DNA of 21,397 nt from DAOVRL01 sp964459805 (GTDB lineage Bacteria; Planctomycetota; Phycisphaerae; Sedimentisphaerales; Anaerobacaceae): the NCBI GenBank assembly GCA_964459805.1, contig CAYWOD010000033.1:1-21397 (forward strand), read 5' to 3'. Each line of letters begins with the position of its first letter. Positions within the stretch are counted from its first letter, which is position 1. Shown piece after piece: positions 14,411 through 21,079 of the stretch. The notes under the pieces are model-generated. The model had not been told where the DNA came from. It worked only from the letters and a program-made list of their open reading frames with translations, and ran no database searches. Both the position numbers and the translations under genes were made by a program.

Positions 14411-14542
14411 TTAATTGATACGCCAGAAATACAACAGATTCGTATCTCCGAATCGTCCTAATACGTTGGCTCGTACCGGATTCAACACACAAATATACCC
14501 CTTGAGCAAATCAACAACAAGCCCAAAGGCACCGGAAGACAT
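14411..14542 (-). CDS. Possible 43-residue ORF
   Basis: ATG at 14542 to stop at 14411. The product starts MSSGAFGLVVDLLKGY and ends GRFGDTNLLYFWRIN. No good SD precedes it. It lies 22 bases before the PHP-like fragment on the same strand. The last third contains the inverted repeat GATTCG-TATCTC-CGAATC (14437-14454), so it may be part of an interspersed element rather than a gene. No family is recognised. Confidence 0.2.
   Translation of the reverse strand: MSSGAFGLVVDLLKGYICVLNPVRANVLGRFGDTNLLYFWRIN
14437..14454. repeat. Perfect 6-bp inverted repeat
   Basis: GATTCG - TATCTC - CGAATC, a perfect stem with a 6-base loop, 50 bases upstream of the PHP-like fragment's start codon. It could be an operator-like site, a leader hairpin or part of a short interspersed repeat. 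Confidence 0.35.
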
Positions 14543-14690
14543 TTGCCCACTTACTCAATCTCCCAACAAAAACAAGGTGCTATAACAAAAGCCGACCAGG
14601 CCGAAGGCAAGAAAGAAATGTTGCAGTCCGGTCGGAAATACGGCGCTCGCTACCCCGACAAATCTGCGCCCAGAGGCTACAACAGATATC

Positions 14691-15872
14691 CTACTTGCCA
14701 ACCGTTTCCTCGCCCAAAGTAGAGGGGAAGAATTTCTGAAGGCATCGTACGAAGGGAGCCGTTTTCTTGATAGGCCGCCCACGCTGCTCAGTTCTGACGA
14801 GGCGATGCCTCCCAACCAAACGCCAGCTTCTCAGACTTGGGGGAATTGACAAAACTGCAAAGAACATAACGAAGAAACCCAATTCAAATCTCCATACGGG
14901 GGGCAATCCGAGCCTGCCTCCAAAGATGAGCGTGCCTATCGTCACCAACGATGCGCAAAGCGGAGCCACAAAAACCTTGTCATATCCTGGTATCACCCAT
15001 CGAAGTGTGAATATGCGCCCAAGAAGGCCTATCGGCGGCCAGAAACCGCGAATGTACGCCAGCAGTCTGAGAATGACAGGAAGTTGGAGCAAACCCACTA
15101 TTGTTGTCAGGAATGCGACGCGTTCCATTTCTCCGAAAACCCAGGCAATACTGTGCAACCACCATGTTGCCAGGATGCTCAGAGCCAAAGCGGAAACAAA
15201 ACTTAGGCGCATCGTGGGCTCATACGCGTTCAACGCGCGGTAAGGCCAGCCAATCACGCCTTCAGCTATCGCTTTGTTCCTGTACTCCCTACTGATGTCT
15301 GGCCGCCAGTAACTCGTGTTCGAGGGAAACTCCTTGAACTGAGCGCGATAACCAAAGTATGCGAGTAAGTAGATCCCTGCGAGCACTCCTACGCTTATCC
15401 TGAGATCCCGATGTGGGTAGAAAACGAAGGGGCCTAAGAACAATGCAAGAGTGACGAATTGAATCTGCCGCCTGTCAAATGTGGCAATAAGATACACCAG
15501 ATACGCCGTCAGGAACAGGGCAGGCAGCCACAACAAGTTCGAGACCCTGTTGACATACCCCAGTGAGCACAGAACGCCAAGCACAGCTAAGTCAGTCCAG
15601 ACGAGGTGAACCGGCCCCACCGGAAGGGGCTTGTCGAATGTCCATGGGGCGACCTCAATCCACCTGCGATACCGCTCGTTCCAAAACGGGTGAAACAATC
15701 GAACCCGATACGCTCCGTAAGCCACAGAGCAAATCACCAGAAGTATCCAGCGGAAGATCGGCGTGGCAGCCTTCGGAAAAAAAAGAGCAACTATGTAGGT
15801 GAATAAGTACAACGCCGCGACCGCCCCTATTGCAGATTCGCTCGCGAGAATCAATCGCCATCTGCCTTTCAT
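14691..15872 (-). CDS. Ten-helix membrane protein, probable ABC transporter permease
   Basis: A 393-residue integral membrane protein with about ten predicted helices (near 13-31, 38-55, 92-108, 112-131, 136-152, 157-174, 222-245, 251-273, 300-318, 327-346) and a basic, soluble tail of about 45 residues. The long loop about 175-220 is polar (FKEFPSNTSYWRPDISREYR). The ATG overlaps the ABC ATPase stop (ATGA), so the two are almost certainly translated together as one transporter. No family sequence motif was recognised and the substrate is unknown. It resembles the large diverged permeases found with NatA/CcmA-like ATPases. A second frame crosses its 3' end and could encode a further hydrophobic peptide (see findings). 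Confidence 0.7.
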   Translation of the reverse strand: MKGRWRLILASESAIGAVAALYLFTYIVALFFPKAATPIFRWILLVICSVAYGAYRVRLFHPFWNERYRRWIEVAPWTFDKPLPVGPVHLVWTDLAVLGVLCSLGYVNRVSNLLWLPALFLTAYLVYLIATFDRRQIQFVTLALFLGPFVFYPHRDLRISVGVLAGIYLLAYFGYRAQFKEFPSNTSYWRPDISREYRNKAIAEGVIGWPYRALNAYEPTMRLSFVSALALSILATWWLHSIAWVFGEMERVAFLTTIVGLLQLPVILRLLAYIRGFWPPIGLLGRIFTLRWVIPGYDKVFVAPLCASLVTIGTLIFGGRLGLPPVWRFELGFFVMFFAVLSIPPSLRSWRLVGRHRLVRTEQRGRPIKKTAPFVRCLQKFFPSTLGEETVGK

Positions 15873-16648
15873 GATTTCAGTCCCCCCAGATAGCTCTCAA
15901 TGTTCTCAAGCATCCCCGGATGGACTGACGTCTCCAGAACCTCCGTCAGCGAGCCAGCGCACCCGGTTTCTTTACGAAGCCCGTCGGCAGTGTCGAAAGC
16001 AATTATCCGGCCTTTGGCAACTATAGCTATCTTATGCGCAAGCGGCTCGACCAGCTCAGGCACGGGGACGGCCATCACAACAGTAACGTCTTTCCTGTCC
16101 GCCAGCCGCTTGAGAACCTTGCTCAGTGCCAGCAAGCCCGCAGAGTCAAGCCCGCCGGAAAACGGCTCATCTAAGATCATAATCGGCGCCTCGGTAGCCA
16201 AGGCGGCGCAAATGCCGACCTTTTTCTTCTGCCCGGCCGAATATGAATGAATCGGAGAATCGGCCTGTTCCTTCAGATCAAAAAGCTTCAAAAGTTGCTC
16301 AGAATGCTCCATCAGCCGCCGTTCTTCGACCTCGTAAAGGCGGCCCATGGCAAGAACAAACTCCCGGCCCGTATGATTGAACGGAAGAAACGGGTCATCC
16401 GGTAGATACACGACCTTCTTACGTATCTCGATTTCCTCCTCGATGGAATTTCGGCGTTTGTGTCCGTCGATTTCGACATAGCCTTCAATGGGGCAAAGCA
16501 CGCCTCCTATAAGGCCCAGCAACGTACTCTTGCCCATCCCGTTCGGGCCCATGACGGCGACCAATTCACCCGGCTCGACGCGCAGCGAAACGTCCCGCAA
16601 AATCGGCCGAATCCCGTAATGATGCCAAACATTAACCACATCAATCAT
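15869..16648 (-). CDS. ABC transporter ATP-binding protein lacking the H-loop His
   Basis: A 259-residue nucleotide-binding subunit of the NatA/CcmA type. Walker A is GPNGMGKST (34-42). The Q-loop region reads YLPDDPFLPF, with Asp where Gln is usual. The signature is YSAGQKKKVG (136-145) rather than LSGGQ. Walker B with catalytic Glu is IMILDE (156-161) and the D-loop is SGGLD. The segment normally ending in the switch histidine (S-T-H-D) reads MAVPVPELVE (192-201), with P195 in the His position. ATP binding looks intact; hydrolysis may be altered. The ATG at 16648 has AGGAG nine bases upstream. The stop overlaps the membrane partner. The CYTH-like gene and comM lie upstream on the same strand. 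Confidence 0.92.
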   Translation of the reverse strand: MIDVVNVWHHYGIRPILRDVSLRVEPGELVAVMGPNGMGKSTLLGLIGGVLCPIEGYVEIDGHKRRNSIEEEIEIRKKVVYLPDDPFLPFNHTGREFVLAMGRLYEVEERRLMEHSEQLLKLFDLKEQADSPIHSYSAGQKKKVGICAALATEAPIMILDEPFSGGLDSAGLLALSKVLKRLADRKDVTVVMAVPVPELVEPLAHKIAIVAKGRIIAFDTADGLRKETGCAGSLTEVLETSVHPGMLENIESYLGGLKS

Positions 16649-16752
16649 AGCCCAATACTCCTAAGCCCCCCGTTATCACAATCCTTCGCCTGATCTGCGC
16701 CAAATCAGTGCTCCAACTCCACACTCAGCCGCGACCGCCTCTATTGTCGCCT

Positions 16753-17157
16753 TCAATAATAAATACGCACGTCCGCCGGACAAAATTCAAACGATCTCGA
16801 TGGAATCTGCCAAGCCCACTGTTCCATCGGTGCGGCCTCGGCTTTAGGAATGATACCGCCCTTGCAGTTTCGCGTCCAGCTTTCGCAAGCCAATTCCTCT
16901 TTACTGATGCCCGACGTCTTTAGCCTGCAAAGGCTCGCTTCGGCCTGTTTCGGCCCTGCTTGATCGGGCCGGCTGGAGAAAATCAGCGCATTTTCGATAT
17001 TCCCCTCGCGCAGCTTAAGCCTCCCGGCAGGAACCTTGAAGTACGTATCGATTTGATGGTCGGTCCCCTTGAACTCAGTATCCCTGCTTCGCAGAATGGC
17101 CCTGATTCTCTCAGGATCGGGGCGCCTTGCCTCTATTTCCACATTTATGTGACTCAC
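16753..17157 (-). CDS. CYTH-like protein with a replaced C-terminal half
   Basis: A 134-residue product starting at GTG 17157, with GAGGGTG just upstream. Residues 1-73 match the start of CYTH-fold proteins (class IV adenylate cyclase/thiamine triphosphatase family): VEIEAR as the E-x-E-x-K/R motif, then QIDTYFKVPAGRLKLREG and LIFSSRPDQAGPKQAE. Family members are usually about 170-190 residues, and the remaining strands with their Arg, Lys and Glu ligands are missing. From about residue 85 the sequence (LACESWTRNCKGG to SFEFCPADVRIYY) looks unrelated. The other two frames after the break hit stops quickly, so a simple frameshift does not restore the domain. It is probably a non-functional remnant with a recombined tail. 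It starts 35 bases after comM ends. Confidence 0.6.
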   Translation of the reverse strand: MSHINVEIEARRPDPERIRAILRSRDTEFKGTDHQIDTYFKVPAGRLKLREGNIENALIFSSRPDQAGPKQAEASLCRLKTSGISKEELACESWTRNCKGGIIPKAEAAPMEQWAWQIPSRSFEFCPADVRIYY

Positions 17158-17192
17158 GTCACCCTCTGTTGAAGGTTACTGGTGCTATGCAA

Positions 17193-18722
17193 CTACAGTT
17201 TCCTGTCCAGCTTTCGGTAGCTGATTGCTTCTGCGACGTGTTCGGGGGCGATTGCTTCGGCGTTTGCGAGGTCGGCTATTGTTCGGGCGACTTTGCAGAT
17301 TTTATCGTGGGCCCGTGCGCTTAGCCCGAATTCTATCATCGCCTGCTTGAGGATAAGCTCGCTCGGCGCATCCAGCTTGCAGAATTTTTCTGTCTGCTTA
17401 TGGCTCATTCTCGCATTGGTCATACCGACGCCTTCGCCGAAACGCTCGGCCTGAACGCCGCTGGCCCGGACCACGGCTTCTCGCATCGCCGCCGAATCCA
17501 GATGCCCCGACCGCGACCGCAGCTTGCTGAAACTTATCGCAGGGACCTCAATATGAATATCTATCCGGTCCACCAGCGGCCCGGAGACCTTCGACAGATA
17601 CCGTGTTATCTGCCCCGGTGTACACTTGCAGCGCCTCGCATAGCTGCCGAAATAGCCGCACGGACACGGATTCATCGCCGCTACAAGCATAAACTGGGCC
17701 GGAAACTTGATCGTCTTCTTCGCACGCGAGACCATAACGAAACCATCCTCCAATGGCTGACGAATCATCTCAAGGACGTGCCGTGGAAACTCCACAAATT
17801 CATCAAGGAACAATATCCCGAAATGAGCCAACGACAATTCCCCCGGCCGGGGCGTCGTCCCGCCGCCGATCAAGGCCGGACCGCTCGCAGAATGGTGTGG
17901 CATCCGAACCGGACGCGTCGCCAGCAGCACCTTGCCCTTGCCCAACAGACCCACCGACGAATACACACGCGTCGTCTCAAGAGACTCAGCCAAACTCAAG
18001 GGCGGCAGAATCGTCGCCAGCCTTTGAGCCAGCATCGTCTTTCCGGCGCCGGGAGGCCCGATCATCATTATATTGTGCGCGCCGGCGGCCGCAACCGTTA
18101 CCGCTCGCTTGACGCTTTCCTGACCTTTAACGTCTGCAAAATCAACTTCGTAATTCGACGAGAGTTTGAAAAGCTCCCCGACGTCAACGGTGGTTGTCTC
18201 CAGCGGCAGCTGGCCTGAAAGAAACCCCGCCGCCTGGGCCAGCGAGCCAACACCGAAGGCCTCCATCCGGGCGACGACCGCCGCCTCTTTGGCGTTCTCT
18301 ATGGGGACTATCATTCTGCCGAAGCCGCTCTCGGCCGCCGTCATCGCCATACTCAAAACGCCGTTGACCGGGCGCACCCTGCCGTCAAGCGCAAGCTCGC
18401 CGACGATTATCGCGTCGTTAAGATCCGAGCCGGGCAAAATCCCCTGCCCGATGAGCATGCCCAGTGCAATCGGCAAATCAAAGGCAGGTCCCGCCTTCTT
18501 CACATCCGCCGGGGCCAGATTTATCACCGACTGCGTCTTGGGATATCTATAACCGCAGTTCACAATCGCGCTCTTGACCCTCTCGGTGCTCTCTTTGACG
18601 GCCGCATCGGGCAGACCAACGATCACAGACTTCTCAAAGCCGCCCCGAGCAACGTCAACCTCAACCTCGCAGATTACCCCCTCAATCCCTTCTAACGTAA
18701 CGCTATGCAGTCTCGCCAGCAT
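17193..18722 (-). CDS. comM: YifB/ComM-family Mg-chelatase-like AAA+ ATPase
   Basis: A 509-residue protein of normal length. An N-terminal S5/Lon-protease-like fold (about 1-170, with VGLPDAAVKESTERVKSAI and GELALDGRVRPVNG) precedes an AAA+ core with Walker A (IGPPGAGKTM, 221-230), Walker B (ILFLDEF, 303-309) and the Cys cluster MNPCPCGYFG with RRCKC (C353, C355, C365, C367). The C-terminal helical domain has FGLSARAHDKICKVARTIAD. In naturally competent bacteria ComM is a hexameric branch-migration helicase acting on integrating single-stranded DNA (family knowledge); the role here is inferred. The ATG at 18722 has AAAGGGG six bases upstream. A palindrome overlaps the likely promoter. Confidence 0.93.
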   Translation of the reverse strand: MLARLHSVTLEGIEGVICEVEVDVARGGFEKSVIVGLPDAAVKESTERVKSAIVNCGYRYPKTQSVINLAPADVKKAGPAFDLPIALGMLIGQGILPGSDLNDAIIVGELALDGRVRPVNGVLSMAMTAAESGFGRMIVPIENAKEAAVVARMEAFGVGSLAQAAGFLSGQLPLETTTVDVGELFKLSSNYEVDFADVKGQESVKRAVTVAAAGAHNIMMIGPPGAGKTMLAQRLATILPPLSLAESLETTRVYSSVGLLGKGKVLLATRPVRMPHHSASGPALIGGGTTPRPGELSLAHFGILFLDEFVEFPRHVLEMIRQPLEDGFVMVSRAKKTIKFPAQFMLVAAMNPCPCGYFGSYARRCKCTPGQITRYLSKVSGPLVDRIDIHIEVPAISFSKLRSRSGHLDSAAMREAVVRASGVQAERFGEGVGMTNARMSHKQTEKFCKLDAPSELILKQAMIEFGLSARAHDKICKVARTIADLANAEAIAPEHVAEAISYRKLDRKL

Positions 18723-18788
18723 ATCAATCCCCTTTGCTTTGAGTTGAAAAGGGCATTCTAAGCGCTCTCCGGCCTACCCGCAAGCAAT

Positions 18789-18817
18789 TTTAGACTCCCA
18801 CGATGCCAGACTGACAA
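18789..18817 (-). promoter_or_regulatory. Probable comM promoter
   Basis: On the minus strand, TTGTCA (plus coordinates 18812-18817), a 17-base spacer and TCTAAA (18789-18794). The -35 matches 5/6 and the -10 matches 4/6. The -35 is the 3' half of the palindrome at 18812-18826. A second option, TAGAAT further downstream paired with a poor -35, also exists. Confidence 0.45.
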
Positions 18818-18826
18818 TAATTGTCA
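18812..18826. promoter_or_regulatory. Perfect 7-1-7 palindrome, Fur-family-like operator
   Basis: TGACAATAATTGTCA is perfectly symmetric around one base. The 7-1-7 layout equals the canonical Fur-family box TGATAATNATTATCA with one symmetric substitution per half. It overlaps the likely comM -35, about 90 bases before the comM start, a typical repressor position. No Fur-family regulator gene is in the window. Confidence 0.55.
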
Positions 18827-18952
18827 CCCACCACGCAAATTATGCCGCTCCTTGCCGACAAGCCCCACCACCAGCAAGATAACTCGCTTAGGCCCATGCT
18901 TGATGAACTTTCCATCCGCAAAATCACCCGCCTTCGCCTCTAACAGCCCCAT
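18824..18952 (-). CDS. Possible 42-residue protein downstream of the PilZ gene
   Basis: ATG at 18952 (GGGGAAG five bases upstream) to TGA at 18824. The product begins MGLLEAKAGDFADGKFIKHG, then has a short hydrophobic stretch (RVILLVVGLVG) and a basic end (KERHNLRGG). It lies 23 bases after the PilZ gene stop on the same strand and could be its distal operon partner. Its stop codon falls inside the 7-1-7 palindrome. No family is recognised; it could be chance. Confidence 0.3.
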   Translation of the reverse strand: MGLLEAKAGDFADGKFIKHGPKRVILLVVGLVGKERHNLRGG

Positions 18953-18975
18953 ATTTCTTCCCCAACGCCGATTCC

Positions 18976-21015
18976 TCAAAAAATTTTGTTCCTGTCGGTA
19001 ATAAAGCTGTCCACTTTTTTCAACAGGCCCTTCTTTGCACTCTGTTTGTCTTTGCTCACGGTCTTGGATTTGGCCTTGGATTTGCCTTTGGCCTTCGGTT
19101 TGGCCTTGCCTTGGCCTTTGGACTTGGATTTGGCGCTTTTCTTTTCTTCGGTTTTGGTCTTTCCACCTGCGGACGCCCCGGCCCTCTCTTCAAATTCCGC
19201 TCTGGTTTTGGCCGCCGCATCCGCCGCCTCAGCCTCAATCCTGGCTATCGCCTCCGCCGCATCCGCCTGCACCTTGGCCATTTCTTCGGCGTAAGACTTA
19301 ATCTTCTTTTCCGCCGCGGCCTCGACCTTCGCCCTTTTCTTGCTTTCAGACTTGGCCTTCCTCTCGGCCCTGGCCCTCAACCTGATCTGGCTTGCCGCTT
19401 GCGCTTCAGCCTTCACGCGCCTCTCAGCCTCGGCCTTTGCCTTTTCCTCGGCCCTGATCTTCGCTTCAATCTCGACTTTCAGCATCTCCGCCGACTGCTC
19501 CCTGGCCTCAGCAAACGGCCGCAACCTTTCCTCCGCCTTCTTCGCTGCTTCACTGTGAGCACTCGCCTTCTCCTCCGCCTCACCCCGTGCTGCTCTCTCA
19601 GCCTCAACTAATAGCGCGGCCTCCGCTTGAGCCTTCTGCTCCGCTTCGAGTCTGCCCTTCTTTTCGGCCTCGGCTCTGGCCTCGGCCTTTGCTCGCGCCT
19701 CCGCCTCGGCCTGGGCCCTTTCCTCAGCTTTCCTCATTGTCTCTCTATAGAACCTCGCCTCTTCCTCAGCCTTGGCACTCGCCTTCTTCTGAGCCTTTGC
19801 TCTCGCCTGGCTCTGTGCCTTTGCCGCCTCCTCAGCCTTGTATCTCGCTTTGCTTTCGGCCTTTAGCTTCTTTTCCAACTCCGCCCTGGCCAGAGCCTCG
19901 GTCTTAGCCTGCTCTTTCGCCTCGGCTAGCGCCTTAGAATAGCCCTGCTTCTCAACCTTCGCCCTAACTTTGGCCTCGGCCTTCGCTATCCTTTCAGCGC
20001 CGGCCTCGGCCCTCGATTTGAGCCTGGCTTCGGCCCGCGCGCTTTTCTCAGCCTCGGTCTTCGCATGCTCCTGGGCCTTTAGTCTTGCCTGGACCTCGAC
20101 CTGCACCTGCTCTTCGGCTATGCTCACTGCCTCTTTATAGAATCTGATTTGCTCTTGGGCCTCAGCCTTCGCCTGTTCCTCAACCTCTAATCTCGCCTCC
20201 ACCTGGGCCCTGGCGTCGGCCTCGGCTTGCGCTGCCGCCTCGACTTTCGCACGTTCCTGCGCCTCGACCCGCACCTTGTCTTCAGCCAACCTTATTGCCT
20301 CTCTGTAGAAGCTGACCTTCTCTTGGGCCTCAGCTTTAACCGCCTTTTCGGCTTCGACCATGCCTTGGGCCTGAACCCGGGCCTCGCCTTCAGCCCGGCA
20401 TCTCGCCTCAATCTCGGCCTTTAGATTCTCCTCCGCCTCGGCCTTCGCCTGGGCATACGTCTCGGCCCTCTCTTGCGCCCGCACCAACGCCTCACTGTAG
20501 CCCCTCGCCTTTTCCTCCGCTTCAGATCTTGCCTCCTTCTCAGTCTTAGCTCTTGCCTCGGCCTCCTTTCTGGCCTTCGCCTCGGCTTCCACCCTCGACT
20601 TGGCTTCCACTATCGACTTGGTCTTGGCCTTGAGCCTTTGCTGTATCTCAGACTCACTGATACCCTGCTCCCCGGGCCTGAAAAACAGCGGCTCGCCAAA
20701 CTGGATTGCAATCCGCCGTAACGACCCGCCCACCTCTTCGACCCGGCAGACCCGCCCCATACGATTGAACAGCACCGTATCAAAGGATTCCTCCGAATCG
20801 AAGTGCGGCACACCAAAGCTCGCTCTTATCGGCTGGTCCAAATGCGGGCAGCTCTCGTCGCCTCGACAAAGAAGGGCAATGCCCCCGCTCGAAACATCAA
20901 CTATCTGACCGGGGAAAAGCTTCTCCCGCGCATCCCCGGCAAAGCGGACCGGCCAACGATAACGCAGCCTCTGCTCCGCCCTTCGCTCCCCGGCTTGTTC
21001 CGTTCCTACTACCAC
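18976..21015 (-). CDS. PilZ-domain protein with long repeat coiled coil and H1-like tail
   Basis: From GTG 21015 (AAAGGG five bases upstream) this is 679 residues. A TTG 33 bases upstream is in frame but lies at or before the predicted transcript start. Residue numbers here count from that TTG. The N-terminus (about 20-125) is a PilZ domain: R23-A-E-Q-R27 (RxxxR) and D51-V-S53-S-G-G56 ([D/N]xSxxG), the two c-di-GMP-contacting motifs. From about 135 to 620 the chain is almost pure Ala/Glu/Lys/Arg coiled coil. It is divided by aromatic-led motifs (GYSEALVRAQE at 183, FYREAIRLAED at 247, FYKEAVSIAEE at 303, GYSKALAEAKE at 369, FYRETMRKAEE at 433) spaced 56-66 residues. The last 60 residues are Lys/Ser/Ala/Gly-rich, like histone-H1 tails. 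No signal or membrane segment is seen, so it is cytoplasmic. Likely a c-di-GMP-responsive scaffold (inference). Confidence 0.85.
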   Translation of the reverse strand: MVVGTEQAGERRAEQRLRYRWPVRFAGDAREKLFPGQIVDVSSGGIALLCRGDESCPHLDQPIRASFGVPHFDSEESFDTVLFNRMGRVCRVEEVGGSLRRIAIQFGEPLFFRPGEQGISESEIQQRLKAKTKSIVEAKSRVEAEAKARKEAEARAKTEKEARSEAEEKARGYSEALVRAQERAETYAQAKAEAEENLKAEIEARCRAEGEARVQAQGMVEAEKAVKAEAQEKVSFYREAIRLAEDKVRVEAQERAKVEAAAQAEADARAQVEARLEVEEQAKAEAQEQIRFYKEAVSIAEEQVQVEVQARLKAQEHAKTEAEKSARAEARLKSRAEAGAERIAKAEAKVRAKVEKQGYSKALAEAKEQAKTEALARAELEKKLKAESKARYKAEEAAKAQSQARAKAQKKASAKAEEEARFYRETMRKAEERAQAEAEARAKAEARAEAEKKGRLEAEQKAQAEAALLVEAERAARGEAEEKASAHSEAAKKAEERLRPFAEAREQSAEMLKVEIEAKIRAEEKAKAEAERRVKAEAQAASQIRLRARAERKAKSESKKRAKVEAAAEKKIKSYAEEMAKVQADAAEAIARIEAEAADAAAKTRAEFEERAGASAGGKTKTEEKKSAKSKSKGQGKAKPKAKGKSKAKSKTVSKDKQSAKKGLLKKVDSFITDRNKIF

Positions 21016-21050
21016 AAAATCCCTTTTGTCTGTACTATAACAAAGCAATA

Positions 21051-21079
21051 CTAATACTTCGTCTCTCCGGCCCAGTCAA
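21051..21079 (-). promoter_or_regulatory. Probable promoter of the PilZ gene
   Basis: On the minus strand, TTGACT (plus coordinates 21074-21079), a 17-base spacer and TATTAG (21051-21056). The -35 matches 5/6 and the -10 matches 4/6. Transcription would start near 21044, which supports the GTG start at 21015 over the TTG at 21048. Confidence 0.6.

Noticed and set aside
14085..14414. 109-codon plus-strand frame
   Set aside because: Antisense to the Tat/PHP-like fragment, whose motifs and SD are convincing; composition is Arg/Pro/Thr-rich with no SD.
17400..18218. Plus-strand open frame of 272 codons opposite comM
   Set aside because: Antisense shadow with extreme Arg/Pro/His content inside a confirmed gene.
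18986..19611. Overlapping plus-strand frames rich in Leu/Phe/Pro opposite the PilZ gene
   Set aside because: They are complements of the repetitive GCC/GAG/AAG codons of the coiled coil; the repeat keeps all frames open without coding meaning.
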